From Sulfurimonas sp. (GTDB lineage Bacteria; Campylobacterota; Campylobacteria; Campylobacterales; Sulfurimonadaceae), in NCBI RefSeq assembly GCF_028713515.1, contig NZ_JAQTOD010000002.1, positions 242,501 through 306,500 on the forward strand: a stretch of DNA of 64,000 bases, written 5' to 3'. The position numbers and the translations under genes are program-made. The notes below the pieces were generated by a model that saw only the letters and a program-made list of their open reading frames with translations, searched no databases and was not told where the DNA came from. This document shows positions 34,746 through 44,522 of the stretch, in pieces. The stretch's first letter is position 1, and each line of letters starts with the position of its first letter.

Positions 34746-35156
34746 ATGTCAAAAAAACAGCAATAATTGCTATGGCGGCGCTATTGTTCAATTCTTTATC
34801 GGCGTATGACTTATGCAACTTTTAAACACAGAGCTTAGCGAGGTACAGAGAAATCTTATAGCAAGCGTCAGGTTGCCGTAGAGAGTTCAATAAAACAGTT
34901 TGCAAAAGATGCGCAAGAGCTTTTAGGAAACAAAGAGAGGTTTGCAGCAATGTTGCCGGCGGATAAAAAAGCAAAAGCAAGTGAAGAGGTTATGAGTGCC
35001 CAAATTATAGACCACAATGTTAAAATCATTCTAGATGCTACTGAAAACAAAGATAATAAATCTGGAAGAGTTCGCAGAGAAGCAGCTCAAACAGCTTATA
35101 CATTTATTGAGCATACATGCTTTCGTTGCCATAACATAGTTCGTGACAAACACTAG
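34746..35156 (+). pseudogene. frame-broken small periplasmic c-type cytochrome-like gene
   Basis: Reading across three frames recovers about 135 residues: a signal peptide (KKTAIIAMAALLFNSLSAYD), then MQLLNTELSEVQRNLIAS, then VAVESSIKQFAKDAQELLG to a C-terminal CFRCHN haem motif (CxxCH) and a stop at 35156. Frame breaks lie at the A-tract 34751-34757 (one A short of being in frame with the ATG at 34746), at about 34811-34824, and at about 34861-34880. The last 97 codons are open and could still make a fragment without a signal peptide. Similar to small haem proteins seen in Campylobacterota; exact family uncertain. It lies between the LolA-like operon (divergent) and PBP1A (convergent). Confidence 0.7.
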
Positions 35157-35176
35157 AGTGTAATGTGAAACTAATT

Positions 35177-35207
35177 AACTCTGCCACAAAAATTATATGG
35201 CAGAGTT
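35177..35207. terminator. strong bidirectional terminator
   Basis: AACTCTGCCA and TGGCAGAGTT form a perfect 10-bp stem with an 11-nt loop; TTT follows on plus. It lies between the broken cytochrome gene and the convergent PBP1A stop and can serve both. Confidence 0.7.
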
Positions 35208-35211
35208 TTTA

Positions 35212-37212
35212 CTAAAAGAGTAGTTTTTCCTCAGTAGTTACCTCACTATCTTTATGAGGCGGTTTTGAAACATCTGTAAAATACTCTCTTGTACCATTAA
35301 ACATCATCTCACTTACACCACTTGGAACATCAAACTTTCTTTGAGTCTGCGGATAGAGCTTTAGTAAGCTTTGGTAGTACATAGCAAAAGCCGGAGCGGA
35401 TATTCGCCCTCCAGTCTCACTTCTGTGCATCGGTGAGTTATCATCATTTCCAAACCAAACAATCGTCTCAATAGTTGGCGAATATCCAGCGAACCAAGCA
35501 TCCACATTGTTATTTGTTGTTCCTGTTTTTCCAGCTAAATCTATCCCAGGAACTCTTGCGTTTGTAGCTGTTCCTTTCTCTACGACATCTTTTAATATTG
35601 TTGTCATTAGATATGCTTGAGATGGAGTTGTTATCTGACGGCTTTTCTCTTTTTTCTCAAACAGAAGCTTACCTTCTCTTTTAATATTTTTAATCAAATT
35701 TGGCTCCATCTGCACACCAGAGTTTGCGAAAGAGGTGTAATACTTTGCAAGTTGAAGCGGCGACAGAGTAATACTTCCAAGAGAGAAAGAGAGATCTTTT
35801 GGGATATTTTGCATATTAAACTTTTTAATCTCATTTTGCATATCTCTAAAACCTATCTCCTCTACAAGAGAGATGGTTGCGAGGTTTCTTGAGTGAACAA
35901 GAGCATCTCTAAGAGTAACAATCCCCTTGAATCCCTTCTCGTAGTTTTTTGGCTGCCATAAAACTTCTTTACCATTTTGCATATAGGTATAAGTTCTAGC
36001 AATATCCGCAACTTCACTAGCACCTGAATACCCAAGATCAAGAGCAACTTGATATATAAATGGTTTAAATGCTGAACCGGCTTGTCTTACGCCTTGTGTT
36101 ATACGGTTAAATGAACTTTTTCTATAATCAACACTACCAACAAGCGCCAAGATATCTCCACTTCTTGAATCCAAGGAAATCATGGCACCATTTAGCTGAG
36201 AAGCGTTTGCGTTTAGCGTTCCGCCCTGACTCTCTTCATCTCCAACATCAGCGATAGTGCCTTTTTTATATCCACCGATTCTATCCAGTGATGCTTTATA
36301 AGCCTTTTGAAGTGACTCAACAGCTGCCTCTTGAAGCCTCATATCTATTGTAGTATAAATCTCATATCCACCAGTTCTTATATCATCAATACCCAACTCT
36401 TTTGCTCTACGAATGACCTCATCAACAATAAAAGGAGCGCCATTTTGACCCAAAGACTCATCATAAACTTTAGGATTTTCTGTAAGTGACTTACTATAAT
36501 CATCTTCCTCAATCCAGCCTAGAGCGTGCAATCTATCAAGCACTCTATTTGCTCTTCCCATAGAAATTTCATAATTTTTTGTTGGCATATAAGTATTCGG
36601 TGATTTTGGTAATCCTACCAAAATAGCTATCTCTTTAGATGTTAACTCTTTTAGCTTTTTATGAAAATATCCATCAGCTGCAGTTTTAATCCCATAATAT
36701 CCATGACCAAAATAGATCTCATTTAGATATCTCTCTAAAATCTCCTCTTTTGTTAAACTAAGTTCTACCTTCATAGAAAAAATAGCCTCTTTAATCTTTC
36801 TAGATAATTTTTTATCTCTTGTTAAAACTCTATTTTTTACCAACTGCTGAGTTATGGTGCTGGCTCCCTCTACCATTTTTCCGGCTGAGACATCTTTTAT
36901 GAGAGCCCTAAAAATTGCATCTAAGTTCACCCCTTGATGTTCAAAAAAAGTTGTATCTTCTACTGCCAAAAGTGCCTCTATGACAGCTGGTGGTATCTCA
37001 CTGAACGGGGCATAATATCTATGCTTCTCTTCGAAAAGATTTGCTATTTTTTCACCATTCTTGTCATATATTCGTGATGAGACCGCTGGGTTGTATGTGA
37101 TGATTCTTGATATATCGTAGTCGTCTTGCTTTAGATAATAAAGCAAGACTAAAAATGGAACTGATATTCCAACCGCTAAAATTGATAGTATTACCTTGGT
37201 GCGTTTTTTCAT
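35212..37212 (-). CDS. pbpA: penicillin-binding protein 1A, bifunctional
   Basis: 666 residues, class A PBP that polymerises and crosslinks peptidoglycan. N-terminal membrane anchor (8-26). Glycosyltransferase domain: EDTTFFEHQGV with the catalytic Glu near residue 89, GASTITQQLVKN, RKIKEAIFSMKVE. Transpeptidase domain: GSAFKPF (SxxK), HSRNLA (SxN) and AGKTGTTNN (KTG). Last gene of the alaS operon, overlapping the ABC ATPase gene by 4 nt. C. jejuni also has pbpA close to alaS and maf. Confidence 0.95.
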   Translation of the reverse strand: MKKRTKVILSILAVGISVPFLVLLYYLKQDDYDISRIITYNPAVSSRIYDKNGEKIANLFEEKHRYYAPFSEIPPAVIEALLAVEDTTFFEHQGVNLDAIFRALIKDVSAGKMVEGASTITQQLVKNRVLTRDKKLSRKIKEAIFSMKVELSLTKEEILERYLNEIYFGHGYYGIKTAADGYFHKKLKELTSKEIAILVGLPKSPNTYMPTKNYEISMGRANRVLDRLHALGWIEEDDYSKSLTENPKVYDESLGQNGAPFIVDEVIRRAKELGIDDIRTGGYEIYTTIDMRLQEAAVESLQKAYKASLDRIGGYKKGTIADVGDEESQGGTLNANASQLNGAMISLDSRSGDILALVGSVDYRKSSFNRITQGVRQAGSAFKPFIYQVALDLGYSGASEVADIARTYTYMQNGKEVLWQPKNYEKGFKGIVTLRDALVHSRNLATISLVEEIGFRDMQNEIKKFNMQNIPKDLSFSLGSITLSPLQLAKYYTSFANSGVQMEPNLIKNIKREGKLLFEKKEKSRQITTPSQAYLMTTILKDVVEKGTATNARVPGIDLAGKTGTTNNNVDAWFAGYSPTIETIVWFGNDDNSPMHRSETGGRISAPAFAMYYQSLLKLYPQTQRKFDVPSGVSEMMFNGTREYFTDVSKPPHKDSEVTTEEKLLF

Positions 37213-37898
37213 ATTCTAAATTTCCTATTTGCAAAATTTGCGTCTATTAAAGTTTTCGTGTACTCATTTTGTGGATTTTGTAAAACTTCGCTCATTTTAC
37301 CACTCTCCATAACCTTGCCACCTTTTATAACACAGATATCTTCACACAAACTCTTAGCTGAATTCATATCATGCGTTACAAAAAGTATTTTAAATCCAAA
37401 CTTAGCTTGAAACTCTTTTAGTAGTTCCAATATAGCGACTCTTGTTTTTGGGTCAAGTGCCGTAGTTGGTTCATCAAGCAAAATCAACTTTGGCTTATGC
37501 TCCAATGCCATGGCAATAATCACTCTTTGAAGCTGTCCACCTGAGAGCTCAGATGGAAATCTCTCCAACAATTCTGCATCTAATCCAACCTGAGCAAAAA
37601 GTTCTTCGACCCTCTGCCGTGGTACAAAAAACTGCTTTTTTATTCTAGTAAGAGGAGATAGTGCCGTAAAAGGATTTTGTGGAACAAAAGATATTGCCCA
37701 CTTTGCCCTTAGTTCAAACTCCGCATCATACTCCATCTCACATCTCATATCACTAGGCAACATCCCTAAAATTGCCTTAAGGGTTAAGCTTTTTCCACTT
37801 CCACTCTGCCCGACAAGTGCGAGCGAAGAGGAGATTTCAAAACTTATATCTACTAAAACTTTCTCATCAATAGTAACGACAAGCTTTGATACTTTCAT
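37209..37898 (-). CDS. ABC transporter ATP-binding protein, peptide/nickel type
   Basis: 229 residues. Walker A GQSGSGKSLTLK, VPQNPFTALSPL (the Q-loop form typical of the oligopeptide/nickel group), signature LSGGQLQRVIIAMAL, Walker B LILLDEPTTALDP, H-loop VTHDMNSAKSLC, and the C-terminal NPQNEYTKTLIDA of that group. No permease or binding protein is nearby, so it is an orphan ATPase or partners with distant genes. Overlaps bioF and pbpA by 4 nt each. Confidence 0.85.
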   Translation of the reverse strand: MKVSKLVVTIDEKVLVDISFEISSSLALVGQSGSGKSLTLKAILGMLPSDMRCEMEYDAEFELRAKWAISFVPQNPFTALSPLTRIKKQFFVPRQRVEELFAQVGLDAELLERFPSELSGGQLQRVIIAMALEHKPKLILLDEPTTALDPKTRVAILELLKEFQAKFGFKILFVTHDMNSAKSLCEDICVIKGGKVMESGKMSEVLQNPQNEYTKTLIDANFANRKFRI

Positions 37899-38989
37899 TC
37901 TCTTATTTTAGCTAAATTTAGAGATAAATCCTTTAGCTCCTCACAACTATTTCCCACTCTTGCAATTAATCTTATAATTGCTTTTTCTACCGTTGGTGGT
38001 CTTATAGCACCAACTGCATATCCCAAACTCTTTAGCTCATCTCTTATATAAATCGCTCTCTCGCTATCGTTAATCAAAATAGGAACAATCAAACCATCAA
38101 CCCTCAAGCCAAACTGCTCAAAAATTATATTTTGTCTTGCTCTTATCTCCTTTTTTAAACTCTGCGCATTTTCTAAAATATACACGAGTGCATTATGAGC
38201 CAGGAGTGTGTCATACAAAGAGAGAGATGTTGCATAAATGATAGGTTTTGCACGGTTTACAAGATACTCAACTATATGTGATGAAGCAAGTATAAAAGCA
38301 CCAAAACTTCCATAAGCTTTTCCAAGAGTTCCCATTTTTATGTAGTTTGGTTTTATCTCAATGTTATAATAATCGAAAGCACCCATAAGTTTTTTTCCAA
38401 CAACCCCACTGCTATGAGCTTCGTCTACTATCAAAATTGCATTATGAGTGTCACAAATCTCAAAAACAGTACCATCTACTAAGTCGCCATCCATTGAGTA
38501 AATTCCCTCAACTGCAACAATTTTTCGTTTTGCGGTTGATGATTTTAGTAAATTCTCTAACTCTTTCATGTCATTATGAGAAAAAAACTTAACACTCATT
38601 CCATTGAGTTTAGATGCCAAAATACCAGAAGCATGGTACTTCTCATCCATAAAAAGTTCATCATCTCTTCTCACTAAAGACTCAATGAGTGCTATGTTTG
38701 CATTAAACCCACTTCCTAAGATAACGCCATCCTCAAAACCATTTGCCGCGCACAAAGCCATCTCAAAATCTTTATGGATTTGATGATAGCCATTTACTAA
38801 AAATGATGCTTTAGAGCTATGTAGTGGGAGTTTTGAGAGAGTGGCGCAAGTAGCTTCATGAAGCTCTTTTTTATGAGCAAGCCCAAGATAGTCGTTAGAT
38901 GCAAAATCCAAGATAGCGTTATCTACAACTTCTCTTTTTCTATATCTATTTGCTTTTTTTAAAGCTTCTATCTCATTCTGATACTGCAT
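37895..38989 (-). CDS. bioF: 8-amino-7-oxononanoate synthase-like aminotransferase
   Basis: 364 residues, alpha-oxoamine synthase family (PLP, fold type I). Marks: LDFASNDYLGLA near residue 27, SSKASFLVNGYHQIHKDFE, LGSGFNANIALIESL, DEKYHASG, VEGIYSMDGDLV, VDEAHSSGVVG, and the PLP lysine in MGTLGKAYGSFGAF. Most likely the first committed biotin-pathway step (pimeloyl thioester plus alanine). No other bio genes are in the window. It overlaps the GGDEF gene stop by 1 nt. Confidence 0.85.
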   Translation of the reverse strand: MQYQNEIEALKKANRYRKREVVDNAILDFASNDYLGLAHKKELHEATCATLSKLPLHSSKASFLVNGYHQIHKDFEMALCAANGFEDGVILGSGFNANIALIESLVRRDDELFMDEKYHASGILASKLNGMSVKFFSHNDMKELENLLKSSTAKRKIVAVEGIYSMDGDLVDGTVFEICDTHNAILIVDEAHSSGVVGKKLMGAFDYYNIEIKPNYIKMGTLGKAYGSFGAFILASSHIVEYLVNRAKPIIYATSLSLYDTLLAHNALVYILENAQSLKKEIRARQNIIFEQFGLRVDGLIVPILINDSERAIYIRDELKSLGYAVGAIRPPTVEKAIIRLIARVGNSCEELKDLSLNLAKIRE

Positions 38990-40683
38990 TATCTCACAAC
39001 TACTCTATTTCGTCCATTATGCTTAGCTTCATAAAGTGCTTCATCTGCTCTTTTAAATGTAAACTCTAAATCTTCACCTTTTTTGTACTCAACAACACCA
39101 AAACTCATAGTTATAGAAGCTATTTTTTTATGCGCTTCTACTTTTATTCTAAGTGAATCAGCTATCTTGTATGCACCTGCCCTGTCTGTATGTGGAAGTA
39201 TCAAAGCAAACTCCTCTCCACCGATTCGGCAGAAAATATCGCTCTCTCTTAAATTTGCACCAATAAGTTTTGAGTACTCTATCAAGACACTATCACCGAC
39301 ATCATGCCCATAAGTGTCATTTATCTTTTTAAAGAAGTCCATATCAAGGATAACAAGCGAGAGCGGATAGAAATATCTGTTTGCCTCAGCAGACTCTTTT
39401 TTTATCTGAATGTTATAGAAATATCTATTTCTTATTTTTGTTAATGGGTCCGTTATAGTTGTCTCTTCAAGTTCTTTGTTGTGCAGTTCATCTTTTGTTA
39501 CATCAGAGAAAACAGCACTGTAGTGAGAATCTTCTTCAGAAATTAGCGATACACAAACAACAAAATAGTATATTTTTTCATCATAAATAAGCTTTACTTT
39601 TGCACTTTTGTTATTTTTTACTAAATATTCTATCCAATTCAATCCATCAATATTTGCACGCAGATAATCATTCTCATCCGTAAAGAAGTCAGAGATTGAT
39701 GAGTGTTTCTGCTTAAATTCTTCAATATCTCTATACCCATAAAAATATTTAAAAAATGCCCTATTTACATCAATCATCCTATTTTTATCAACAATAACTA
39801 CAATATTTGATGATAAATCGATAATATTTTTATAATATTTTTTCTGCTTTTTACTTCTGTGGTAACCCATATAAATAATAACCATAGTTAAAATTAAAAT
39901 CCCAAATACAGAGAGAGCCGACCATTTAAAAATAAAAAAATCTAAACTCTCTTTTAATTTGGAGTTAATATTTTTAGATAATAAAATATTAGCAACAACA
40001 ACATTGTCTATATCCGTAATCTCGTACAATACGATTATCTTGTCATCCTTAATCTCATAAAGTTCATTTGGATATTTTTTTAATTTATCTTTTTTTATTA
40101 CTATCTTAGTATCAATATCAAAGTTTTTTAACTCTTTTATTGTTGAGTTGAGATTAGATATAACCTCGATTGCCCCTATGTTTTGAGCCTCATTAAAGAG
40201 TGGTACAATCTCTCTAATCAAAAGACCATTTAAGTCGCCCGTCACAGAAAAGAGTGGCGCTCGCAACTTTACAGCTATATCCACATCTTGTCTAAATCTA
40301 CCATCATCTTTTATCGATACATTACTCCAACTTTTATATGGAGTCTTTAACTCTTTATCAAAAATTTCTATCCATATATTTCTACAAAGTGCATTTCTAT
40401 CAAACTTTAGAATCAAATCTTCATAATAGTGTTTATCAATATTGGCGTTTAGAATATCATCGTGCATTTTTTTATCATTAGCAATACTAAGAGCAATAGT
40501 TGTAATGGTTTTTTGTTTTTCCGCAATGAGAGAGATTAGTTTTTTTCGCATAAAAAGAGCTTCTGCTTCATAGTTAGTATTTTTTATCTTCGCATGTTCG
40601 TTTGTCAAAAATTCAAAATAAAAAGAACCTGCTAAAACAAAGAGGGCCACTAAACCAAAAATATAATATTTAACACTTTTCAA
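38989..40683 (-). CDS. membrane sensor diguanylate cyclase (Cache-like, PAS, GGDEF)
   Basis: 564 residues. Membrane segment at about 8-27, a periplasmic sensor region (~30-250) with a Cache-like pattern (KLISLIAEKQKTITTIALSIAND, FSVTGDLNGLLIREIVPLFNE), a second membrane segment (~255-273), a PAS-like domain (~285-395; VDVNRAFFKYFYGY) and a GGDEF domain: DPLTKIRNRYFYN, VILDMDFFKKINDTYGHDVGDSVL, CRIGGEEFALILP with an RESD inhibition site. Probably makes cyclic di-GMP in answer to a periplasmic small molecule. Lies in the alaS-maf-bioF-pbpA operon. Confidence 0.85.
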   Translation of the reverse strand: MKSVKYYIFGLVALFVLAGSFYFEFLTNEHAKIKNTNYEAEALFMRKKLISLIAEKQKTITTIALSIANDKKMHDDILNANIDKHYYEDLILKFDRNALCRNIWIEIFDKELKTPYKSWSNVSIKDDGRFRQDVDIAVKLRAPLFSVTGDLNGLLIREIVPLFNEAQNIGAIEVISNLNSTIKELKNFDIDTKIVIKKDKLKKYPNELYEIKDDKIIVLYEITDIDNVVVANILLSKNINSKLKESLDFFIFKWSALSVFGILILTMVIIYMGYHRSKKQKKYYKNIIDLSSNIVVIVDKNRMIDVNRAFFKYFYGYRDIEEFKQKHSSISDFFTDENDYLRANIDGLNWIEYLVKNNKSAKVKLIYDEKIYYFVVCVSLISEEDSHYSAVFSDVTKDELHNKELEETTITDPLTKIRNRYFYNIQIKKESAEANRYFYPLSLVILDMDFFKKINDTYGHDVGDSVLIEYSKLIGANLRESDIFCRIGGEEFALILPHTDRAGAYKIADSLRIKVEAHKKIASITMSFGVVEYKKGEDLEFTFKRADEALYEAKHNGRNRVVVR

Positions 40684-40695
40684 GCTATATCCTTC

Positions 40696-41244
40696 TCATA
40701 TTATAAATCTTTTTAAAATTTCTAAACTAAGTCCCATAGCGGTACTTTCGTAGCCCTTTACGCTTTTTATATATGGCTTACAAAATCCCTCAACCATACA
40801 TGCCCCAGCTTTACCTATCCAATCTGTGCCTTTTAGATATGCTTCTAGTTCAACTGTGTCAAAATCTGCAAAGAGATACTCTGTTGTAGAGATATCAATA
40901 ATTTTGATTTTTGGAGATTGGTAGATCATACAGGTGGTGATAGTTACAGAATTTCCGCTTTGCATTAAGAGAATCTCTCTTGCTTCATCGACAGAGTTCG
41001 CTTTTCTAAGAATTTTGCCATTAGCACTCACGACTGTATCCGCAACTAAAAGAGGAAAATCACTACATCCAAATACTTTTAAATTTACCTCATACTTGCC
41101 AAGAGTTGCCTTGTAAACAAAGCTTTTTGGTGATGAGGCAACTATGCTATCCTCATCAAAATCCACGCTCTCTTGTAAAAACTCAACTCCAGCTTCTCTT
41201 AGTATCTGTGCTCTAGTTTGTGAAGAAGACGCAAGTCTTATCAC
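40696..41244 (-). CDS. maf: Maf-like nucleoside triphosphate pyrophosphatase
   Basis: 182 residues. Maf signatures: RLASSSQTRAQILREAGVEF at the N-terminus, VDFDED, VADTVVSANGKILRKANSVDEAREILLMQSGN, and DWIGKAGACMVEGFCKPYIKSVKGYESTAMGLSLE. Hydrolyses noncanonical NTPs such as dTTP/UTP analogues; implicated in septum control in some bacteria. Its start overlaps the stop of the CopD-like gene. The alaS-maf order is shared with C. jejuni. Confidence 0.93.
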   Translation of the reverse strand: MIRLASSSQTRAQILREAGVEFLQESVDFDEDSIVASSPKSFVYKATLGKYEVNLKVFGCSDFPLLVADTVVSANGKILRKANSVDEAREILLMQSGNSVTITTCMIYQSPKIKIIDISTTEYLFADFDTVELEAYLKGTDWIGKAGACMVEGFCKPYIKSVKGYESTAMGLSLEILKRFII

Positions 41245-41726
41245 TACAGACTACCCGATAGGTATGTACCCAAGAAGATAGCAACCACACCAAGACCAAT
41301 ATTTACTGGCACCATAACGCTTCCTATGAGTGCGAGTTGATTTTTAGCACCAACAAAATCTCCTTTATGAAGAAGTTTTTGCGCTAGATTTTTTCTATAA
41401 ATCATAACCATAATATTTATAAACATCATGCTCCAAATACCCTCTTTAGCATGTGAAAAAACCGACAAATCGCTTTGTGATAACGAATAGCCTTTTATCA
41501 TAATAATGGCCGTAATTATTAGTGTTATGACAAATGGGATAACGATTTTAAAGAGTCGCCCAAGTGCGTCTGCTATTAACTCTAATCTTTTTGCAGGAGA
41601 CTCAATCTTTATAAATGATGGATGGGCAGCATAGCGCATAGCAACCATTCCACCAATCCATACAACACCGCTTATAACATGTAAAAAAACTATAATTGTC
41701 TTATATTCATTAAAAAATGCTTCCAT
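41244..41726 (-). CDS. CopD-like four-helix membrane protein
   Basis: 160 residues, four membrane segments: about 10-29 (VFLHVISGVVWIGGMVAM), 58-77, 95-110 and 135-156. The first helix, with LHVISGVVWIGGM, matches the CopD/HemJ-like family in which a His in this helix binds haem or metal. It lies 27 nt downstream of alaS. Function unknown; copper or haem handling is possible by family. Confidence 0.6.
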   Translation of the reverse strand: MEAFFNEYKTIIVFLHVISGVVWIGGMVAMRYAAHPSFIKIESPAKRLELIADALGRLFKIVIPFVITLIITAIIMIKGYSLSQSDLSVFSHAKEGIWSMMFINIMVMIYRKNLAQKLLHKGDFVGAKNQLALIGSVMVPVNIGLGVVAIFLGTYLSGSL

Positions 41727-41753
41727 CTGTTTTTCCTTGTTTTTTGGTTTTTA

Positions 41754-44306
41754 CTATGAAAGAAGAGCCGTTATATAGTCAAGTGAAGCCTCTTTTGCCT
41801 CTGCTATTTTAGTTATATCTTTTCCACCTGCTTGGGCAAAATCAGCTCGACCACCGCCACCACCACCTAAAATTGGAGCAATATTTTTTATCCAATCTCC
41901 AGCTTTTGCATCACAGCCTTTAACGCCTGCGGCAATTATCACTTTGTCATCTTTTACTTGAAAAAGCATCGCGCAAAGTTTTTCGTTTTTGTTTTTAAGC
42001 TCGTCAATCTTCTCTTTAACATCTCCGCCACCAACAAGTTCATCCACGACAACACAAACACCATTTAAAAGAGTTGATGAAATCTCTACTTTTATGCTGT
42101 TTTGAGCATCATGAAGCTCTTTTTTAAGCTCTTGAATATTTGTTTTTAGTCTTGTGATTCCAGCTAAAACATCCAGGTTTTTAACTTCAGCCTGAATCTC
42201 TTTGATAAGCACTCTTTGTTGCGCAAAGTGCTGATACGCTGCATTTCCGCAAACTGCTTCGATGCGTCTAACACCGGCTGAAACTCCACTCTCTTTTGTG
42301 ATGATAAATGAGCCGATAACCGCAGTGTTATTTACATGAACACCGCCACAAAACTCGACGCTTGTATCGCCAAAGCTAACAACTCGAACCTCATCGCCAT
42401 ATTTCTCGCCAAATTGAGCTTTTGCACCAGATTTTTTGGCATCATCTATGCTCATAACCTCTGTTTTTCCTGCTACTGCCCTCAATATCTCATTGTTTAC
42501 TCTTGTCTCTATCTCGACTAACTCTTCGTGTGTCAGAGCTTTTGGATGCGAGAAGTCAAATCTAAGTCTATCTGCTTCCACAAGCGAACCAGCCTGAGAG
42601 ATATGGTCGCCTAAAACATCATATAAAACCGCATGAAGAAGGTGTGTTGCTGAGTGATGTTTTGTTATCTCGTTTCTTGAAATATCTACAACCGAATCAA
42701 CACTATCTCCGACTTTTATCTCATTTGTAACTTCTACTTGCGACAAGTTAAGTCCAAAGAATTTTTTTGTATCCACTACTTTTGCAAGACCTTTAAGTTC
42801 TCCTAAATCACCACACTGTCCGCCGCTTTGGGCATAAAAAGGAGTTTTATCTAAAAATATCCACCCTTTTTGATTGCTTGAGAGTTTCTCTACATGATGA
42901 TATTGCTCGTCTAAAAGTGCTTGGACTTTTCCTGAGTGGTTTACAGACTCATATCCAACAAAACTATTTTCACCGAACTTCTCTAAAAGCTCTTTAAAGT
43001 CTCCATGAACAGCGTCATCTCCACTACCTTTCCAAGCAGCTTTTGCGCGAGTTCTCTGCTCTAACATCAGCTCCTCAAACTTTGCAGTATCAAGCGCTAA
43101 GTTTTTCTCTCTGAGCATATCTTCGGTTAAATCAAGTGGAAAACCAAAAGTATCATAAAGTTTAAACGCTACTTCGCCACTAAAAATATCTTTTGTATCT
43201 TTTAGCTCTTCGTTAAAAAGCTCAATCCCAGACGCGATAGTTTTGAAAAATCTAGCCTCTTCAAGTTCAATCTGCTCTTTTACTACATTTGATTTTTGCG
43301 CCAAATACTCATATTCACTCCCCATAATAGAGATAACCGTATCTACAAGTTTATACATAAACGGCGCACTAAATCCTAACAAATAGCCATGTCTTACTGC
43401 ACGGCGAAGAATACGGCGAAGGACATAACCCCGCCCCTCGTTTGAGAAGTTTGTACCTTGTGCAAGAAGAAAAAGAACAGTTCTTATATGGTCAGCTATA
43501 ACGCGATAAGATGCGCCAGTCGTGTAAACATACTCTTTACCGATAAGCTCCTCTACTTTGTTGATGATTGGCATAAAAAGAGATGAACTGTAGTTACTTG
43601 TTGCACCCTCACTGATGGCTACTACTCTTTCTAGTCCCATACCTGTGTCGATTGAAGGCTTTGGAAGCGGAGTTAGCGTACCATCTGCACTTCTCTCAAA
43701 CTGCATAAACACCAAGTTCCAAATCTCTAAAAATCTATCTCCGTCGCCACCCATATAATCCTCAGGGCCAGAAAAATTCTCCGCACCTTGGTCATAAAAA
43801 ATTTCGCTACAAGGGCCACATGGTCCCGTGTCGCCCATTTGCCAAAAATTATCTTTATCGCCGAGTCTCATGATTTTCTCTAAAGGCATATATTTTTGCC
43901 AAAGAAGTTCAGCTTCATCATCACTTTCATGAACCGTTACCCAAAGTTTCTCTTTTGGAAGTTTTATGACCTCTGTTATAAACTCCCACGCATAATCGAT
44001 TGCATCTTCTTTAAAGTAGTTGCCAAAACTAAAATTTCCAAGCATCTCAAAAAATGTGTGGTGTCTTGCCGTATAGCCGACATTTTCAAGGTCGTTATGT
44101 TTTCCACCTGCACGAATACATGTTTGGCATGAAGTCGCGCGAGGATTTGATGGAATTGGGATTTCGCCTGTAAAAATTGACTTAAACGGCACCATACCCG
44201 CATTATTAAAAAGCAGTGTTGCATCATCTGGAACAAGTGGCGCAGAAGCCACTCTGTTGTGGTTCTTTGACTCAAAAAATCTTAAAAATTCTTCTCTAAT
44301 ATCCAT
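41754..44306 (-). CDS. alaS: alanyl-tRNA synthetase
   Basis: 850 residues, full length. Class II core: [39 protein letters not shown] at the N-terminus, [18 protein letters not shown]-type (here NFSFGNYF), [19 protein letters not shown]. Editing domain [12 protein letters not shown] and the zinc residues FCGGVH. C-terminal glycine-rich segment ([15 protein letters not shown]). Heads a seven-gene operon to PBP1A. Confidence 0.97.
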   Translation of the reverse strand: MDIREEFLRFFESKNHNRVASAPLVPDDATLLFNNAGMVPFKSIFTGEIPIPSNPRATSCQTCIRAGGKHNDLENVGYTARHHTFFEMLGNFSFGNYFKEDAIDYAWEFITEVIKLPKEKLWVTVHESDDEAELLWQKYMPLEKIMRLGDKDNFWQMGDTGPCGPCSEIFYDQGAENFSGPEDYMGGDGDRFLEIWNLVFMQFERSADGTLTPLPKPSIDTGMGLERVVAISEGATSNYSSSLFMPIINKVEELIGKEYVYTTGASYRVIADHIRTVLFLLAQGTNFSNEGRGYVLRRILRRAVRHGYLLGFSAPFMYKLVDTVISIMGSEYEYLAQKSNVVKEQIELEEARFFKTIASGIELFNEELKDTKDIFSGEVAFKLYDTFGFPLDLTEDMLREKNLALDTAKFEELMLEQRTRAKAAWKGSGDDAVHGDFKELLEKFGENSFVGYESVNHSGKVQALLDEQYHHVEKLSSNQKGWIFLDKTPFYAQSGGQCGDLGELKGLAKVVDTKKFFGLNLSQVEVTNEIKVGDSVDSVVDISRNEITKHHSATHLLHAVLYDVLGDHISQAGSLVEADRLRFDFSHPKALTHEELVEIETRVNNEILRAVAGKTEVMSIDDAKKSGAKAQFGEKYGDEVRVVSFGDTSVEFCGGVHVNNTAVIGSFIITKESGVSAGVRRIEAVCGNAAYQHFAQQRVLIKEIQAEVKNLDVLAGITRLKTNIQELKKELHDAQNSIKVEISSTLLNGVCVVVDELVGGGDVKEKIDELKNKNEKLCAMLFQVKDDKVIIAAGVKGCDAKAGDWIKNIAPILGGGGGGRADFAQAGGKDITKIAEAKEASLDYITALLS

Positions 44307-44409
44307 TGTTACTTCTCTTATTTTATAAAATTGTGCGATTATATCTAAAATAGTTTATGCGATAGTTTAACCACCGTGCCAATAAACTATTTTCATACTC
44401 TATATGGAA

Positions 44410-44475
44410 TGACCCCAATTTTGTAGACACTTGTTAATATCCTTGAGAATACTTTTTTAATAAAACAAAGTATTC
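44410..44475 (+). other. IS3-like end remnant or hairpin region
   Basis: TGACCCCAATTTTGTAGACAC at 44410-44430 resembles left ends of IS3-family elements, and is followed by a hairpin (GAATACTT 44447-44454, AAGTATTC 44468-44475) and AAAAGGGATG. No transposase frame follows; the next plus-strand codons stop at once. It lies in the 216-bp gap between alaS and the PAP2 gene. May be a scar of a lost element. Confidence 0.25.
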
Positions 44476-44522
44476 CATCTAAAAGGGATGAAAATAAAAA
44501 AATAGTCAAAGTAGTGGCTTAG

